Notes: a model not told the origin generated them from the sequence alone. Counted from the first letter of the stretch, positions 25,234 to 33,817 are shown. The stretch is DNA of 64,000 nucleotides from Nocardiopsis sinuspersici (GCA_008638415.1 VWVT01000016.1:1-64000), one strand, 5' to 3'. Made by a program: numbers and translations.

Positions 25234-25983
25234 TCACCCCGAAGGGCTAGTCCATCCGCGCGCACGAGTGTTTCGGGCCGCGTTCACGTCCGCATGCGCC
25301 CTGTACCCGCACGCGCCGCACCGGAACACCGATGGGCTCTCTCGGTTCTCCGACGCGACATGCCCGCACGGATGACAGGTCTGGGACGTGTACGCGGGGT
25401 TGACCTCCACGATTCTGGTTGCGCTTCGGCGGGCGGCGTTTTGGCAGGCGAGCTTGAAGCCGTGCCACCCCCGGGCCAGGATCGCCCGGTTCAACCCCGC
25501 CTTCTGCCGCACATGAGTGCCCGGGGCGTCGACGGTGCCCTTCGCCGAGCGCGACCAGCGGAACCGCACCCATCCCAGCTTGGGCAGCTTCAGGCGCCCC
25601 CACTTGCGGCCCAGGCGTTGCACGATGACGCGTGCTCCGGCGGGGAAGCGGAAGGAGGGCTTCCACCGGCCCTTGGCACGCCAGCGCACATTGAACGTGC
25701 CATGGTCCCGGCACGCCCGGTCCAGGTCCCTGAGGGTCTGTTGCAGGATGTGCGAGGGGGCGGCCTTCAACCACTCCTCCTCGGTCTTGGCCTCGGCGAG
25801 CTGGCGGGCCTGGAGGTGGTAACCGCAGAACGGCAGGTCCTGGCCGCGCTGCCACCGGCGCACGGCCTCACGGCGCTGGTGAAGGCCGGTGTTCCACACC
25901 GCCCGACAGATATCGCCGTAGACCTGGCACAACCCGGCCTGCTCGCCGGTGGGCGCGAGCCGGTACCGAAACCCCGTCAACAC
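25234..25983 (-). CDS. tnpB: TnpB with an internal deletion of the RuvC core
   Basis: 249 aa against about 370-400 for intact TnpB. The N-terminal guide-binding part is normal (MLTGFRYRLAPTGEQ, AVWNTGLHQRRE, FPAGARVIVQRLGRKWGRLKLPKLG). After VDAPGTHVRQ the sequence jumps in frame to KAGLNRAILARGW, skipping the segment with the GIDRG and LEDL motifs, i.e. the catalytic Asp and Glu of RuvC. The zinc ribbon (CHPCG and CGACG) and the last RuvC Asp in HADVNAARN remain. It should therefore be nuclease-dead. The start is GTG at 25983 with a GGAAGGAGGTGG site upstream. It could be a decaying relic or, less likely, a TldR-like RNA-guided binder. Confidence 0.85.
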   Translation of the reverse strand: MLTGFRYRLAPTGEQAGLCQVYGDICRAVWNTGLHQRREAVRRWQRGQDLPFCGYHLQARQLAEAKTEEEWLKAAPSHILQQTLRDLDRACRDHGTFNVRWRAKGRWKPSFRFPAGARVIVQRLGRKWGRLKLPKLGWVRFRWSRSAKGTVDAPGTHVRQKAGLNRAILARGWHGFKLACQNAARRSATRIVEVNPAYTSQTCHPCGHVASENRESPSVFRCGACGYRAHADVNAARNTRARGWTSPSG

Positions 25984-26145
25984 GGTGTCACCACCTCCTT
26001 CCAGCGGGCACCGAACCTAGCGGTGGCCTACGACATTCCGATGGGAGCGGCTATCCCCGACCCGAAGAACGAGGTCTGCGCCGCAAAGGAGGCAGATCAC
26101 ACGCAGAGACGGTTGGCTTCGCCCCGGGTAGGCCCGACACTGGAG

Positions 26146-26159
26146 TTAGCACGTGCTAA
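26146..26159. promoter_or_regulatory. Perfect palindrome before the MFS gene
   Basis: TTAGCACGTGCTAA, a 14-bp perfect palindrome 112 bp upstream of the MFS start. A good operator candidate for an unlinked repressor; nothing else was found in the 25984-26270 gap. Confidence 0.45.
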
Positions 26160-26270
26160 ATCACCCTCCGCTGTCGTCCGGCATCCCGTGATCCGGACCT
26201 CCCGGGCCGCCGACCCGCTCACGGCGCCCGGCACACGCGCCCCCGGCCCACCTTCGAAGGGGACCCGCCC

Positions 26271-27479
26271 ATGCCTTTGGCCCTGCTCGCCCTCGCCGTC
26301 GGCGCGTTCGCCATCGGCACCACCGAATTCGTCATCATGGGGCTGCTGCCCGAGGTCGCCACCGACCTCGGCGTCCCGGTTCCGACCGCCGGATACCTCA
26401 TCTCCGCCTACGCCCTGGGCGTCGTGGTCGGCGCTCCCCTGCTCACCGCGCTGAGCACGCGGCTGCCACGCAAGACGGTCCTGCTCGTCTTCATGGGGCT
26501 CTTCCTCGCGGGCAACCTCGCCACCGTCCTGGCCCCGTCCTTCGGGTCCGTGTTCGCCTCACGGGTCCTGGCCGGGCTGCCCCACGGCGCCTACCTGGGG
26601 GTGGGGTCGCTGGTCGCGGCGCACATCGCCGGTCCGGGGCGTCGGGCGACGGGGGTCTCGCGGATGTTCCTGGGCCTGACCGTGGCCAACATCGTCGGTG
26701 TGCCCGCGGGCACGTTCCTGGGGCAGGCGATGGGCTGGCGCGCGGCGTTCCTGGTCGTGGTCGGCATCGCCCTGCTCGCGATGGCCGGTATCGCGGCCTT
26801 CGTGCCGCGCCAGCCCTCGCCGCCCGGGACGGGCCTGCGCCACGAGGTCCGCGAGCTGGGCCGCTCCCAGGTCGTCCTCGGCCTGGTCACGGCGGTCTTC
26901 GGGTTCGCCGGGGTCTTCGCCGTCTACAGCTACGTCTCGCCGATGATGACCGAGCTGGCGGGCATGTCCGCCTCCGGCGTTCCCGTCGTCCTGGCCCTGT
27001 TCGGGACCGGCATGACGCTCGGCTCACTGGTGATCGGCCCTCTGGCCGACCGCGCGCTGCGTCCCACGATCTACGGGGCGCTCGCCTCCCTGGCCGTGGT
27101 CCTGGTGGTGTTCACGGTGACCGTGCACAACCCCTGGACGGCCGCGGTGACGGTGCTGGTCCTGGGCGCGGTGGGGTTCGGTGTGGCCACCCCGCTCCAG
27201 GTCCTGGTGATGAACAAGGCCGCCCAGGCGCCGACCATGGCCGCGACCTCCAACCACTCGGCGTTCAACCTGGCCAACGCCGCCGGGGCGTGGCTGGGCG
27301 GTGTCGGGATCGGCGCCGGCCTGGGGTACTCCTCCCCGGCCGCCATCGGCGCGGTGCTGGCCGTGGTGGGCCTGGGCATCGCGGTGGTGGCGGGCCTGCT
27401 GGACCGTCCGGGACGGGAGCGGGGCCCGAGCGCGCGGGCGTCCGAGGCCGAGGCCCCGGAGTACAGCACCCTGTCGTGA
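26271..27479 (+). CDS. MFS exporter, DHA1 family (AraJ/Cml-like)
   Basis: 402-aa, 12-TM drug:proton antiporter. The N-terminal ALLALAVGAFAIGTTEFVIMGLLPEVATDLGV and YALGVVVGAPLL are typical of the AraJ/YdhP/chloramphenicol-efflux group. The MFS motif A loop reads ALSTRLPRK and motif C lies near FLGLTVANIVGVPAGTFLGQ. No regulator is next to it, but a palindrome lies upstream and a strong convergent terminator follows. The substrate is unknown. Confidence 0.88.
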   Translation: MPLALLALAVGAFAIGTTEFVIMGLLPEVATDLGVPVPTAGYLISAYALGVVVGAPLLTALSTRLPRKTVLLVFMGLFLAGNLATVLAPSFGSVFASRVLAGLPHGAYLGVGSLVAAHIAGPGRRATGVSRMFLGLTVANIVGVPAGTFLGQAMGWRAAFLVVVGIALLAMAGIAAFVPRQPSPPGTGLRHEVRELGRSQVVLGLVTAVFGFAGVFAVYSYVSPMMTELAGMSASGVPVVLALFGTGMTLGSLVIGPLADRALRPTIYGALASLAVVLVVFTVTVHNPWTAAVTVLVLGAVGFGVATPLQVLVMNKAAQAPTMAATSNHSAFNLANAAGAWLGGVGIGAGLGYSSPAAIGAVLAVVGLGIAVVAGLLDRPGRERGPSARASEAEAPEYSTLS

Positions 27480-27491
27480 ACCGTTCCGATG

Positions 27492-27529
27492 CGCGCCCGT
27501 CGGGGAGAGGCTCCTCCCCGACGGGCGCG
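27492..27529. terminator. Bidirectional hairpin between MFS and kinase genes
   Basis: CGCGCCCGTCGGGGAG pairs perfectly with CTCCCCGACGGGCGCG over a 6-base loop (16-bp stem). Confidence 0.85.
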
Positions 27530-27589
27530 AACGCCCGGCGAGGGGCGTCCCGGCGGCGGTGCCGGCCGGGCGCCCTCGCGGTCGCGCGG

Positions 27590-29872
27590 CTACCCCGCCT
27601 GGACGAATCGGATGAGTGTGGAGGGCCCGAACTCGAACTCCTCCCATCCCAGGTCCGTCTCACCGAGGGAGGACGCGGGCGTGCAGTGGACCAGGGACCA
27701 GGGGGAACTCGCTCCCGACAGCCCCGGAACGAAGTCCCTCACCCCCGTGCACGCGATCTCGCGGTCCACGAGGTAGGTGACCGCGCCGGTTCCGGCGTAT
27801 CCGATGGGGGTCTCCACCCGCTCGTTCTCGGTTCCCACCAGCTCCGCCACCTCCATGGCGCGGTCACAGGTCATCTCCCAGGCGTCCGCGCGCACCTGCC
27901 AGACGCGTTCGTAGAGCTCCACCTCGCCGCAGGCGGGCGCGTGGAGGACCTCCAGACGCTCGCCTCCGAGCTCGGGCCCCTGTTGGGGGTCGACCACCTC
28001 CACGGAGCCGCCCGCCCCGGTGAAGTCGGCCTCGACCCGCCAGAGCTCGCCGGTGTACTCCATGCGCACCGGTGCGCCCTCGGCGTCGACCTCGACCAGG
28101 CCCCGCGCGGCCTCCTCGACCACCTCGCCGTCCACCACCAGCCGCGCGGTGAGCGAGCCGGTGTAGACCCGGCCGTCCGTTCCGTCCCCGGCGTCCTCCT
28201 CCAGGTCCCCGGACCCGGCCATCTCACGCAGGGGCCCGGTGACCAGGTGGGGGCCGAGGTCATCGGCGGTGGCCTCCCACGCGGGGGTGACCGGCTGGGA
28301 GGCCTCGCTCTCCTCCAGCGCGGACCCGTACACGTACAGCCGCCCGTCCCTGCCGGCCGCCGCGACGGAGCCCTGTCCCATCACCTCTCCACGCGCGAGG
28401 AAGGTGTCCTGGTCGGCCGCGTAGCGGTACTCGACGGCGGCCCGGCTCTCCTCCAGCACCGCCTCGACGAGCCGCCCCGTCCGCGCGGCGACCTCCTCGG
28501 CGTGTGCGTCGGTGAAGCGGCGCTCGACCTCGACCACGAACCCGCCGCCCTCCTCCAGGGTGGTCGCGGCGGCGGTGACCGCCTCGGCCGGAGCGGTGCC
28601 GACCTGGTCGTAGACGACGTATCCGCCGGTGACCGCTCCCGCGGTGACCAGCACGCCCGCACCGGCGATCGCCGCCTTGGAGCCCACGATCGCGCTGAGG
28701 GTGCCGCCCGTGGCGCCGGCCGTGGTGGTGCCGGTCCCGGTGGCCAGGCCCGCCGCGCCGCCCGAACCCGCGGCCGTTCCCCCGACCGAGCCCGCTGCCG
28801 TGCCCGCCCCCGCGCCCACCCCCGTGCCCGTTCCGGTTCCCGCGCCGCCGAGCACGCCTCCGGCGATTCCGGCCGCGGAGACCATGCCCGCGGCCGCCGC
28901 CCACCGGACGGGATCGTGTCCGGCGGCGTCGACACCGCGCCAGTAGTCGCGCAGCAGGGCGCGCAGGACCTCGGCGGCCGGGACCGCGCGGCCGCGGCCG
29001 TCCGCGCCGGCCCCGGCCGGCGGGGGCAGCAGGGCGCGCATGAGGTCCACCGCGCTCGGCCGTCGGCCGGGGTCGGTGGACAGGGCGCCCTCCACCAGGG
29101 TGCGCAGGTCCTCCGGGACGCCCTCCACGTCGTGGTCTCCGGCACTGACCCGTCGGCGCAGCTCCTCGGGGGTGCCGTGGCCGAAGGGGTCGCGGCCGGT
29201 GGCCGCGAGCGCCACCAGGGCGCCCCAGGCGAACACGTCGGCGGCCGGCGCGGCGCTCGCCCCGGCGTAGCGTTCGGGCGCCACCCAGCCGGGGGTGCCG
29301 TAGGAGGCGCCCCGGTCGGTGGCACGCCGGGCGCCGATGGTGGTGGCGATACCGAAGTCGACGATCTTGGGGCCGTCCGGGGAGAGGATGACGTTGCCCG
29401 GTTTGACGTCGCGGTGCGCGATCCCGGCCGCGTGCAGCGCGGCCAGGCCCTCGGCGGTGCCCGCCGCGAACGCGCGCAGCATCTCCCCCTCCAGGGGGCC
29501 GAACTCGCGCACGTGGGAGCGCAGGTCCCGGCCGGGGACGTAGTCGAAGGCCAGCCAGGGCACGCGGGCGGTGACGTCGGCGGCGTGCAGGTGCGCGGTG
29601 CTCACTCCCCGGGCGCGGGAGAGCATGTCCACCTCGCGGGCGAACGCCTCACGGTAGGCACGCTTGCGCGCGAACCTGGCGTGCACGGTCTTGACGGCCA
29701 CGCACCGCCCGCCCCCGTCGAGCCCGCCGTAGACGGCGCCCATGCCGCCCGCGCCGATCCTGCCCACGAGCCGGTAGGGGCCCAGCCGCTCCGGGTCGCC
29801 CTTCTCCAGGGGTTCGAGTCCCGCTGGCAGTGGGTGTGCTGGAGGAGGGCCGGGGGATGGAGTGATGCTCAT
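27590..29872 (-). CDS. Transmembrane Ser/Thr protein kinase (PASTA-less)
   Basis: 760 aa. The cytoplasmic Hanks-type kinase (about residues 30-285) has the Gly loop GRIGAGGMGAVYGG, catalytic Lys in VAVKTV, HRDVKPGNVIL and DFGIATTIG, followed by SYGTPGWVAPER in the activation region. A Gly/Thr-rich juxtamembrane stretch (about 340-390) with GTGTGTGVGAGAGT-like repeats leads to one TM helix (about 395-418). The extracellular part (about 420-760) is not PASTA; it contains paired cysteines and beta-rich segments such as DGRLYVYGSALEE and GSLTARLVVDGEVVEE, reminiscent of LppX/LprG-type lipid-binding folds, which is only a resemblance. It would sense an extracellular ligand. Confidence 0.88.
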   Translation of the reverse strand: MSITPSPGPPPAHPLPAGLEPLEKGDPERLGPYRLVGRIGAGGMGAVYGGLDGGGRCVAVKTVHARFARKRAYREAFAREVDMLSRARGVSTAHLHAADVTARVPWLAFDYVPGRDLRSHVREFGPLEGEMLRAFAAGTAEGLAALHAAGIAHRDVKPGNVILSPDGPKIVDFGIATTIGARRATDRGASYGTPGWVAPERYAGASAAPAADVFAWGALVALAATGRDPFGHGTPEELRRRVSAGDHDVEGVPEDLRTLVEGALSTDPGRRPSAVDLMRALLPPPAGAGADGRGRAVPAAEVLRALLRDYWRGVDAAGHDPVRWAAAAGMVSAAGIAGGVLGGAGTGTGTGVGAGAGTAAGSVGGTAAGSGGAAGLATGTGTTTAGATGGTLSAIVGSKAAIAGAGVLVTAGAVTGGYVVYDQVGTAPAEAVTAAATTLEEGGGFVVEVERRFTDAHAEEVAARTGRLVEAVLEESRAAVEYRYAADQDTFLARGEVMGQGSVAAAGRDGRLYVYGSALEESEASQPVTPAWEATADDLGPHLVTGPLREMAGSGDLEEDAGDGTDGRVYTGSLTARLVVDGEVVEEAARGLVEVDAEGAPVRMEYTGELWRVEADFTGAGGSVEVVDPQQGPELGGERLEVLHAPACGEVELYERVWQVRADAWEMTCDRAMEVAELVGTENERVETPIGYAGTGAVTYLVDREIACTGVRDFVPGLSGASSPWSLVHCTPASSLGETDLGWEEFEFGPSTLIRFVQAG

Positions 29873-29891
29873 GGGGGCCTTCGCACTCGTT

Positions 29892-30021
29892 CGTCAGGGG
29901 ATGACGAAGGGTGGGACGCACCGTGGCCCGGAAGCGTTCCCGCTTCCCCGTGACGGCGCGGGCCGGGAGGGGCGGCGCCTTCGGGGGCGCACGGGACGGG
30001 GCCGGGCCCGTTCTCGACGGA
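29892..30021. repeat. Repeat mosaic, left copy
   Basis: The segment 29892-29967 recurs at 32557-32631 with one mismatch, and 29996-30021 (26 bp) recurs exactly at 32437-32462. The two blocks therefore bracket the LamG gene but appear in swapped order. No gene lies in 29873-30110. Confidence 0.75.
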
Positions 30022-30110
30022 CGCGGCCCCGCACCGGCCACAGGATCAGGGAACCGGACGTGCCCCACGTTCGGGGCGCCCGTGCTCACACGGTGTCCTG
30101 GTCCCCACCG

Positions 30111-32255
30111 TCACCTTGGCAGGAAGTCGTGGATGACGGCGATGACGTCGGACTCGGTCGCTGCTCCCTGGAGGAGGTAGACCGTGCCAAGGGCACCCGT
30201 CCAGGAGCGGTCGACCCCGCCGGTGTGCCCGGCCGCGCCGATGACCACGTCTCCGCCGGAGTGCCAGGTCCCCTCCCGCGTCACGCTTTCCTCCGGAAAA
30301 GTGTCGACGTAGAGGGTGAGAGTGCCGTCGGTGTGGTCGTAGGAGCCGGCCAGGTGAGTCCACTCCCCCGTCTCCGCCCGGGTGGAGGAGAGGGCACGGT
30401 GGACCTCACCGCCCTCGGCGTCCTCAGCGGCCACCTCGAAGGCCCACTTCCCCTGTTCGGCGTCGTAGCCCAGGGCGAAACCGCTGGTGTGCTCACCGCT
30501 CTGGGAGAGCGCGACGGCGTCGGCGCCGCCGTCGTCCAGCCGCACCCACGCCGAGGCGGTGAAGCTGCGGTCGGTGCGCACGGCCGCTCCGTCCGTGCGC
30601 AGGTGCTCCTGCTCGGCTCCGTCGAGGAGGACCGCGTGTGTGAAGAGCCAGTCGTTGAGCGCTCCGTTCCACGCCGTGGCGGGGTCGCCGTGCAGCGTCG
30701 CGTCGAGACCGTGGTCGGAGGAGTCCGTGGCGGCTTCACCACCGCTCTCGTCCAGCCGCCACAGCCCCTCCAGCGCGAGGGGCCGGCTGGCGGTCTCCCA
30801 CACCTCCGACCTTCCGGTCAGGGTGAGACGCGAGTCCTCGTCGAGGAGGAGCCGGCTCCACACCTTCACGTCGTCGACCGCTCCCGGCCATCCCCGCGCG
30901 AAGGCGCCCTGGTCCTGGCCGCCGCCGATGACGAAGGGGCCCTCGGCGTTCCACGACGAGTCGCGGTCGGTACTTCCCTGGTGGACGCCGTCCACGTGCA
31001 GGGCGATCTCCCCTGCGGCCGGGTCGTACCATCCGGTCAGCTGGGTCCACACGCCCGCCTGGACGGGAGCGGTCGAGACCACGCGATGGTCGAACCCGCC
31101 TCCTGAGACGTCCTGGGAGGCCTGCTGGAACACCCAGGCCCCGTCGGAGGCGTCGTAGCCGAGCTGGAAACCGCTGAGGTGCTCACCGTCCTGGGAGACG
31201 GCCACGGCGTCGGTCCCGGTCTCGTCCAGGCGGACCCACGCCGACACGGTGAACACGGAGGAGGTGTCGACGACCGCCGCTTCGGTGCGCAGGTGCCCGG
31301 CCGCGGTGTCCGCGGCCGTTCCCTCCAGTCGGTAGCTGCTGCCCTGGTACTCCCCCACTCGGCCCCGGGTCCAACCGATGTCCCCGGTTCCCGTGGCGGC
31401 GCGGTCCTGTTCCATCACGTCCGAGGCGCTCGTCCCCGTGCCCTCGTCGAGGCGGAAGTAGGCGACGGGATCGGACAGCGGGGCGACCAGGAAGGAGTAC
31501 ACCAACTCGCAGCCCGAGGAGTTGCCGTAGGCGTCGACGCTTCTGGCGTGGATCGACCGGGGACCGTCGTTCTGCGGCGTGATCGAGACGGTGACCGGCC
31601 CGCCCGGCTCGTCGGGGCTCACCCGGGTGGTGCACGAGGCGCCGCCGCCGACGCTGTAGTAGTAGGCCACCGCGTCCTCCACCCCGTTGCCGGTGAAGGT
31701 GAAGTCACCCGCCTGTAGCGGAGCACCGTGGAAGCGGTCGTCGTCGGGATAGTCGTCGGAGGTCACCCGCGGCGGCGCCTCGGGCTTGCTGGTGCTGATC
31801 TCGATCCAGCACCAGTCGGACCACTCGCCCCCGGCCTGGCCGTCGTGGCCGCGCGCCCGGTAGCTGACCAGGACCTCCTCGGGCAGGTCCTTGGCGCTGG
31901 CCGACCGGGACCTGGGAGTGTCGTCCGGACGCTGCCAGGTGTAGGGAGACTCCGCGGTGCCGAGGGGTTGGTCGGCGCCGTCCAGACTCCACTCGAACTG
32001 GCCCTTGACCTCCTGGGACGCCGAGACGGCGTCGGGGTCGGCGAAGAGGCCGCTCAGGGTGAGCGTGGTGTCGTTGAGCAGGGTGGGGGCCTGCTTGTCC
32101 GTGGAACACGACTCGCCCCGCGCGGTGAGCGTTGCGGTGTCGGGCCGGTCCGGTGGACGGTTGTCGTCGGCGAGTGCCGGGGAGGGGAAGAGAAGCGGCA
32201 CGACCAGTGCGGCTGCGGCCGCGGCCACCGTCGGACGGGTCAGGGGATGACGCAT
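30111..32255 (-). CDS. Secreted protein with two LamG-like jelly-roll domains
   Basis: 714 aa. The signal peptide spans 1-29 (cleavage after PSPALA). Residues about 30-255 hold beta-rich, Fn3-like material with cysteine pairs. Then come two LamG/concanavalin-like domains: about 260-440 (DPVAYFRLDEGTG, FTVSAWVRLDETGTDAVAVSQDG, GVWTQLTGWYDPAAGEIALHVDG) and about 500-700 (GLWRLDESGG, FTASAWVRLDDGGADAVALSQSG, GEWTHLAGSYDHTDGTLTLYVD). The two domains are clearly tandem duplicates. They usually bind carbohydrate or cell-surface ligands. No catalytic domain is visible, so a binding or adhesive role is inferred. Confidence 0.85.
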   Translation of the reverse strand: MRHPLTRPTVAAAAAALVVPLLFPSPALADDNRPPDRPDTATLTARGESCSTDKQAPTLLNDTTLTLSGLFADPDAVSASQEVKGQFEWSLDGADQPLGTAESPYTWQRPDDTPRSRSASAKDLPEEVLVSYRARGHDGQAGGEWSDWCWIEISTSKPEAPPRVTSDDYPDDDRFHGAPLQAGDFTFTGNGVEDAVAYYYSVGGGASCTTRVSPDEPGGPVTVSITPQNDGPRSIHARSVDAYGNSSGCELVYSFLVAPLSDPVAYFRLDEGTGTSASDVMEQDRAATGTGDIGWTRGRVGEYQGSSYRLEGTAADTAAGHLRTEAAVVDTSSVFTVSAWVRLDETGTDAVAVSQDGEHLSGFQLGYDASDGAWVFQQASQDVSGGGFDHRVVSTAPVQAGVWTQLTGWYDPAAGEIALHVDGVHQGSTDRDSSWNAEGPFVIGGGQDQGAFARGWPGAVDDVKVWSRLLLDEDSRLTLTGRSEVWETASRPLALEGLWRLDESGGEAATDSSDHGLDATLHGDPATAWNGALNDWLFTHAVLLDGAEQEHLRTDGAAVRTDRSFTASAWVRLDDGGADAVALSQSGEHTSGFALGYDAEQGKWAFEVAAEDAEGGEVHRALSSTRAETGEWTHLAGSYDHTDGTLTLYVDTFPEESVTREGTWHSGGDVVIGAAGHTGGVDRSWTGALGTVYLLQGAATESDVIAVIHDFLPR

Positions 32256-32436
32256 GAGGGGGATCGCCTGCCTAGTCGGTTCCCGTCTCGTGGACGGGCA
32301 GGATATGAATGGGAAAATCTATCTATTTGTTCGCATAGGTCACAAGTTTCTCTTTTCGTCCAAAAACGCGCACCCATGGTGACCTCGTCCTGAACACGGA
32401 TGACCGGTTGTGGACACCGGGTTCCACGAACGCGGA

Positions 32437-32631
32437 ACGGGGCCGGGCCCGTTCTCGACGGATCCTGACCCGGCAGGTGCCGCACACCCCGCCCTTTCGG
32501 ACGAAGGGCGCGTCGGGACGGTAGCGCTGCACGGAGTCCAGCACGGAAACCCCCCGCGTCAGGGGGTGACGAAGGGTGGGACGCACCGTGGCCCGGAAGC
32601 GTTCCCGCTTCCCCGTGACGGCGCGGGCCGG
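32437..32631. repeat. Repeat mosaic, right copy
   Basis: Consists of the 26-bp block (32437-32462), a paaE-derived fragment (32464-32558), and the 75-bp block (32557-32631). The outer two match 29996-30021 and 29892-29967. Confidence 0.75.
32464..32558 (-). pseudogene. Duplicated fragment of paaE (2Fe-2S loop region)
   Basis: 95 bp matching 38123-38217 inside paaE with only a few differences. Read on the minus strand it gives SVLDSVQRYRPDAPF, then VRKGGVCGTCRVRI. The first cluster cysteine of paaE (ACKGG) has become Arg, so it would not hold an intact iron-sulfur cluster even if translated. It has no start or stop of its own. Confidence 0.8.
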
Positions 32632-32702
32632 CGGGGGCGGGGCACCCGGTGCGGGGCCGCGCCTCGGTCCTCCGTGTCCCCCACTCCCGCCCACGGATCT
32701 TG

Positions 32703-32714
32703 GTTAGCGTTAAC
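32703..32714. promoter_or_regulatory. LacI-type operator 1 for the sugar ABC operon
   Basis: GTTAGCGTTAAC differs at one base from the palindrome GTTAGCGCTAAC recognised by many actinobacterial LacI-family sugar repressors. Confidence 0.65.
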
Positions 32715-32767
32715 ATACGCCGCCCCCCATCAGGGGCCAGTGACGTCGAATCGTGTCGTCAAAGGAG

Positions 32768-32799
32768 TTGACGAGCAAAATGTTAGCGCTCACTATTAT
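32768..32799 (+). promoter_or_regulatory. Promoter of the sugar ABC operon with LacI-type operator 2 inside
   Basis: A -35-like TTGACG (32768-32773) is followed after 17 bp by CACTAT (32791-32796). GTTAGCGCTCAC (32782-32793), one base off GTTAGCGCTAAC, lies in the spacer and overlaps the -10, so a bound repressor would block RNA polymerase. Confidence 0.65.
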
Positions 32800-32860
32800 C
32801 ACCACGTGACCCTGATCACCCCCCATCCAGCGGGTCACGATCGACATGGAGGACCCCCCG

Positions 32861-33817
32861 ATGAAGAAGCTCCCCACGATCACGATGGCGCTCGTGCTGA
32901 TGACGGCGACCGCCTGCGGCTCGGGCGACTCGTCCGGGTCGGACGACGGAACCATCACCATGGGTTTCTCCCAGGTCGGCGCCGAGAGCGGCTGGCGAAC
33001 CGCCAACACCGAGTCCATCCAGCAGGCCGCGGAGGAGGCCGGAGTCGAACTGCAGTTCTCCGACGCCCAGCAGAAGCAGGAGAACCAGATCAGGGCCATC
33101 CGGTCCTACATCCAGCAGGACGTCGACGTCATCGCCTTCAGCCCGGTCGTGGAGACCGGTTGGGACGCGGTCCTGCTGGAGGTCCAGCGCGCCGACATCC
33201 CCGTGATCCTCACCGACCGGTCCATCGACTCCGCCGACGACTCCCTCTACGAGACCTTCCTCGGCTCCGACTTCGTCGAGGAGGGCCGCAAGGCCGGGCA
33301 GTGGCTGGTCGACAACGCCGAGGGCGAGGTGAACGTGGTGGAGCTTCAGGGCACCACCGGCGCCGCGCCCGCCATCGACCGCAAGGAGGGCTTCGAGGAG
33401 GCCATCGCCGGCTCCCCCGGCATCGAGGTCATCGCCACCCAGACCGGCGACTTCACCCGCTCGGGCGGCAAGGAGGTCATGGAGGCCTTCCTGCGCTCGC
33501 ACGACGACATCGACGTCGTCTACGCGCACAACGACGACATGGGGCTCGGAGCCATCGAGGCGATCCGCGCCGCCGGCCTGGAGCCAGGCGAGGACATCCA
33601 GATCATCACGGTGGACGCCGTCGAGGCGGGCATGGAGGCCCTGGCCGCGGGCGAGATCAACTTCATCGTCGAGTGCAACCCGCTCCTGGGCGACCAGCTG
33701 ATGGAACTCGCCGAGCAGGTCGTGGCGGGCGAGGAGGTCCCCAAGCGCGTGGTGGTGGAGGAGACCACCTTCACCCAGGAGGAGGCCGAGGCCGCCCTCC
33801 CGGACCGCCAGTACTAG
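32861..33817 (+). CDS. ytfQ: Sugar ABC transporter substrate-binding lipoprotein (YtfQ-like)
   Basis: 318 aa. The lipoprotein signal (MKKLPTITMALVLMTATACGS) is cleaved before Cys; the mature protein is a periplasmic-binding protein type 1: ITMGFSQVGAESGWRTANTESIQ, AIRSYIQQDVDVIAFSPVVETGWD, DVVYAHNDDMGLGAIEAIRAAG. The GFSQVGAESGWRTANT block is characteristic of the galactofuranose-binding YtfQ group, so furanose sugars such as galactofuranose or arabinofuranose are likely ligands; this is family inference. Start at 32861, with GGAGGA upstream. First of four genes. Confidence 0.88.
   Translation: MKKLPTITMALVLMTATACGSGDSSGSDDGTITMGFSQVGAESGWRTANTESIQQAAEEAGVELQFSDAQQKQENQIRAIRSYIQQDVDVIAFSPVVETGWDAVLLEVQRADIPVILTDRSIDSADDSLYETFLGSDFVEEGRKAGQWLVDNAEGEVNVVELQGTTGAAPAIDRKEGFEEAIAGSPGIEVIATQTGDFTRSGGKEVMEAFLRSHDDIDVVYAHNDDMGLGAIEAIRAAGLEPGEDIQIITVDAVEAGMEALAAGEINFIVECNPLLGDQLMELAEQVVAGEEVPKRVVVEETTFTQEEAEAALPDRQY

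Larger units (their letters stand above)
25098..26010 (-). mobile_element. IS200/IS605-type element relic (tnpB only)
   Basis: Contains a deleted tnpB and, beyond its 3' end, the hairpin CCTCTTCCT/AGGAAGAGG (25108-25127) flanked by TTGACTTCC and GGATTCC, the typical right-end structure of IS605-group elements. No tnpA is present, so it cannot move by itself. The left boundary was not located; the limit given is simply past the tnpB ribosome-binding site. The 25128-25233 stretch would correspond to the region that encodes the guide (omega) RNA scaffold. Confidence 0.65.
32256..32860. other. Intergenic mosaic between the LamG gene and the sugar ABC operon
   Basis: In order: an AT-rich stretch (about 32300-32350) that probably holds the LamG promoter; the second copy of the repeat blocks with a paaE fragment between them (32437-32631); then the promoter and operators of the ABC transporter (32703-32799). 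No intact gene. Confidence 0.7.

Noticed and set aside
26146..26159. CIRCE (HrcA) element
   Set aside because: The arms resemble CIRCE but the 9-bp spacer is missing and the downstream gene is an MFS exporter, not a chaperone.
27290..29953. An 887-codon plus-strand open frame
   Set aside because: Complete antisense of the Ser/Thr kinase, whose motifs are unambiguous.
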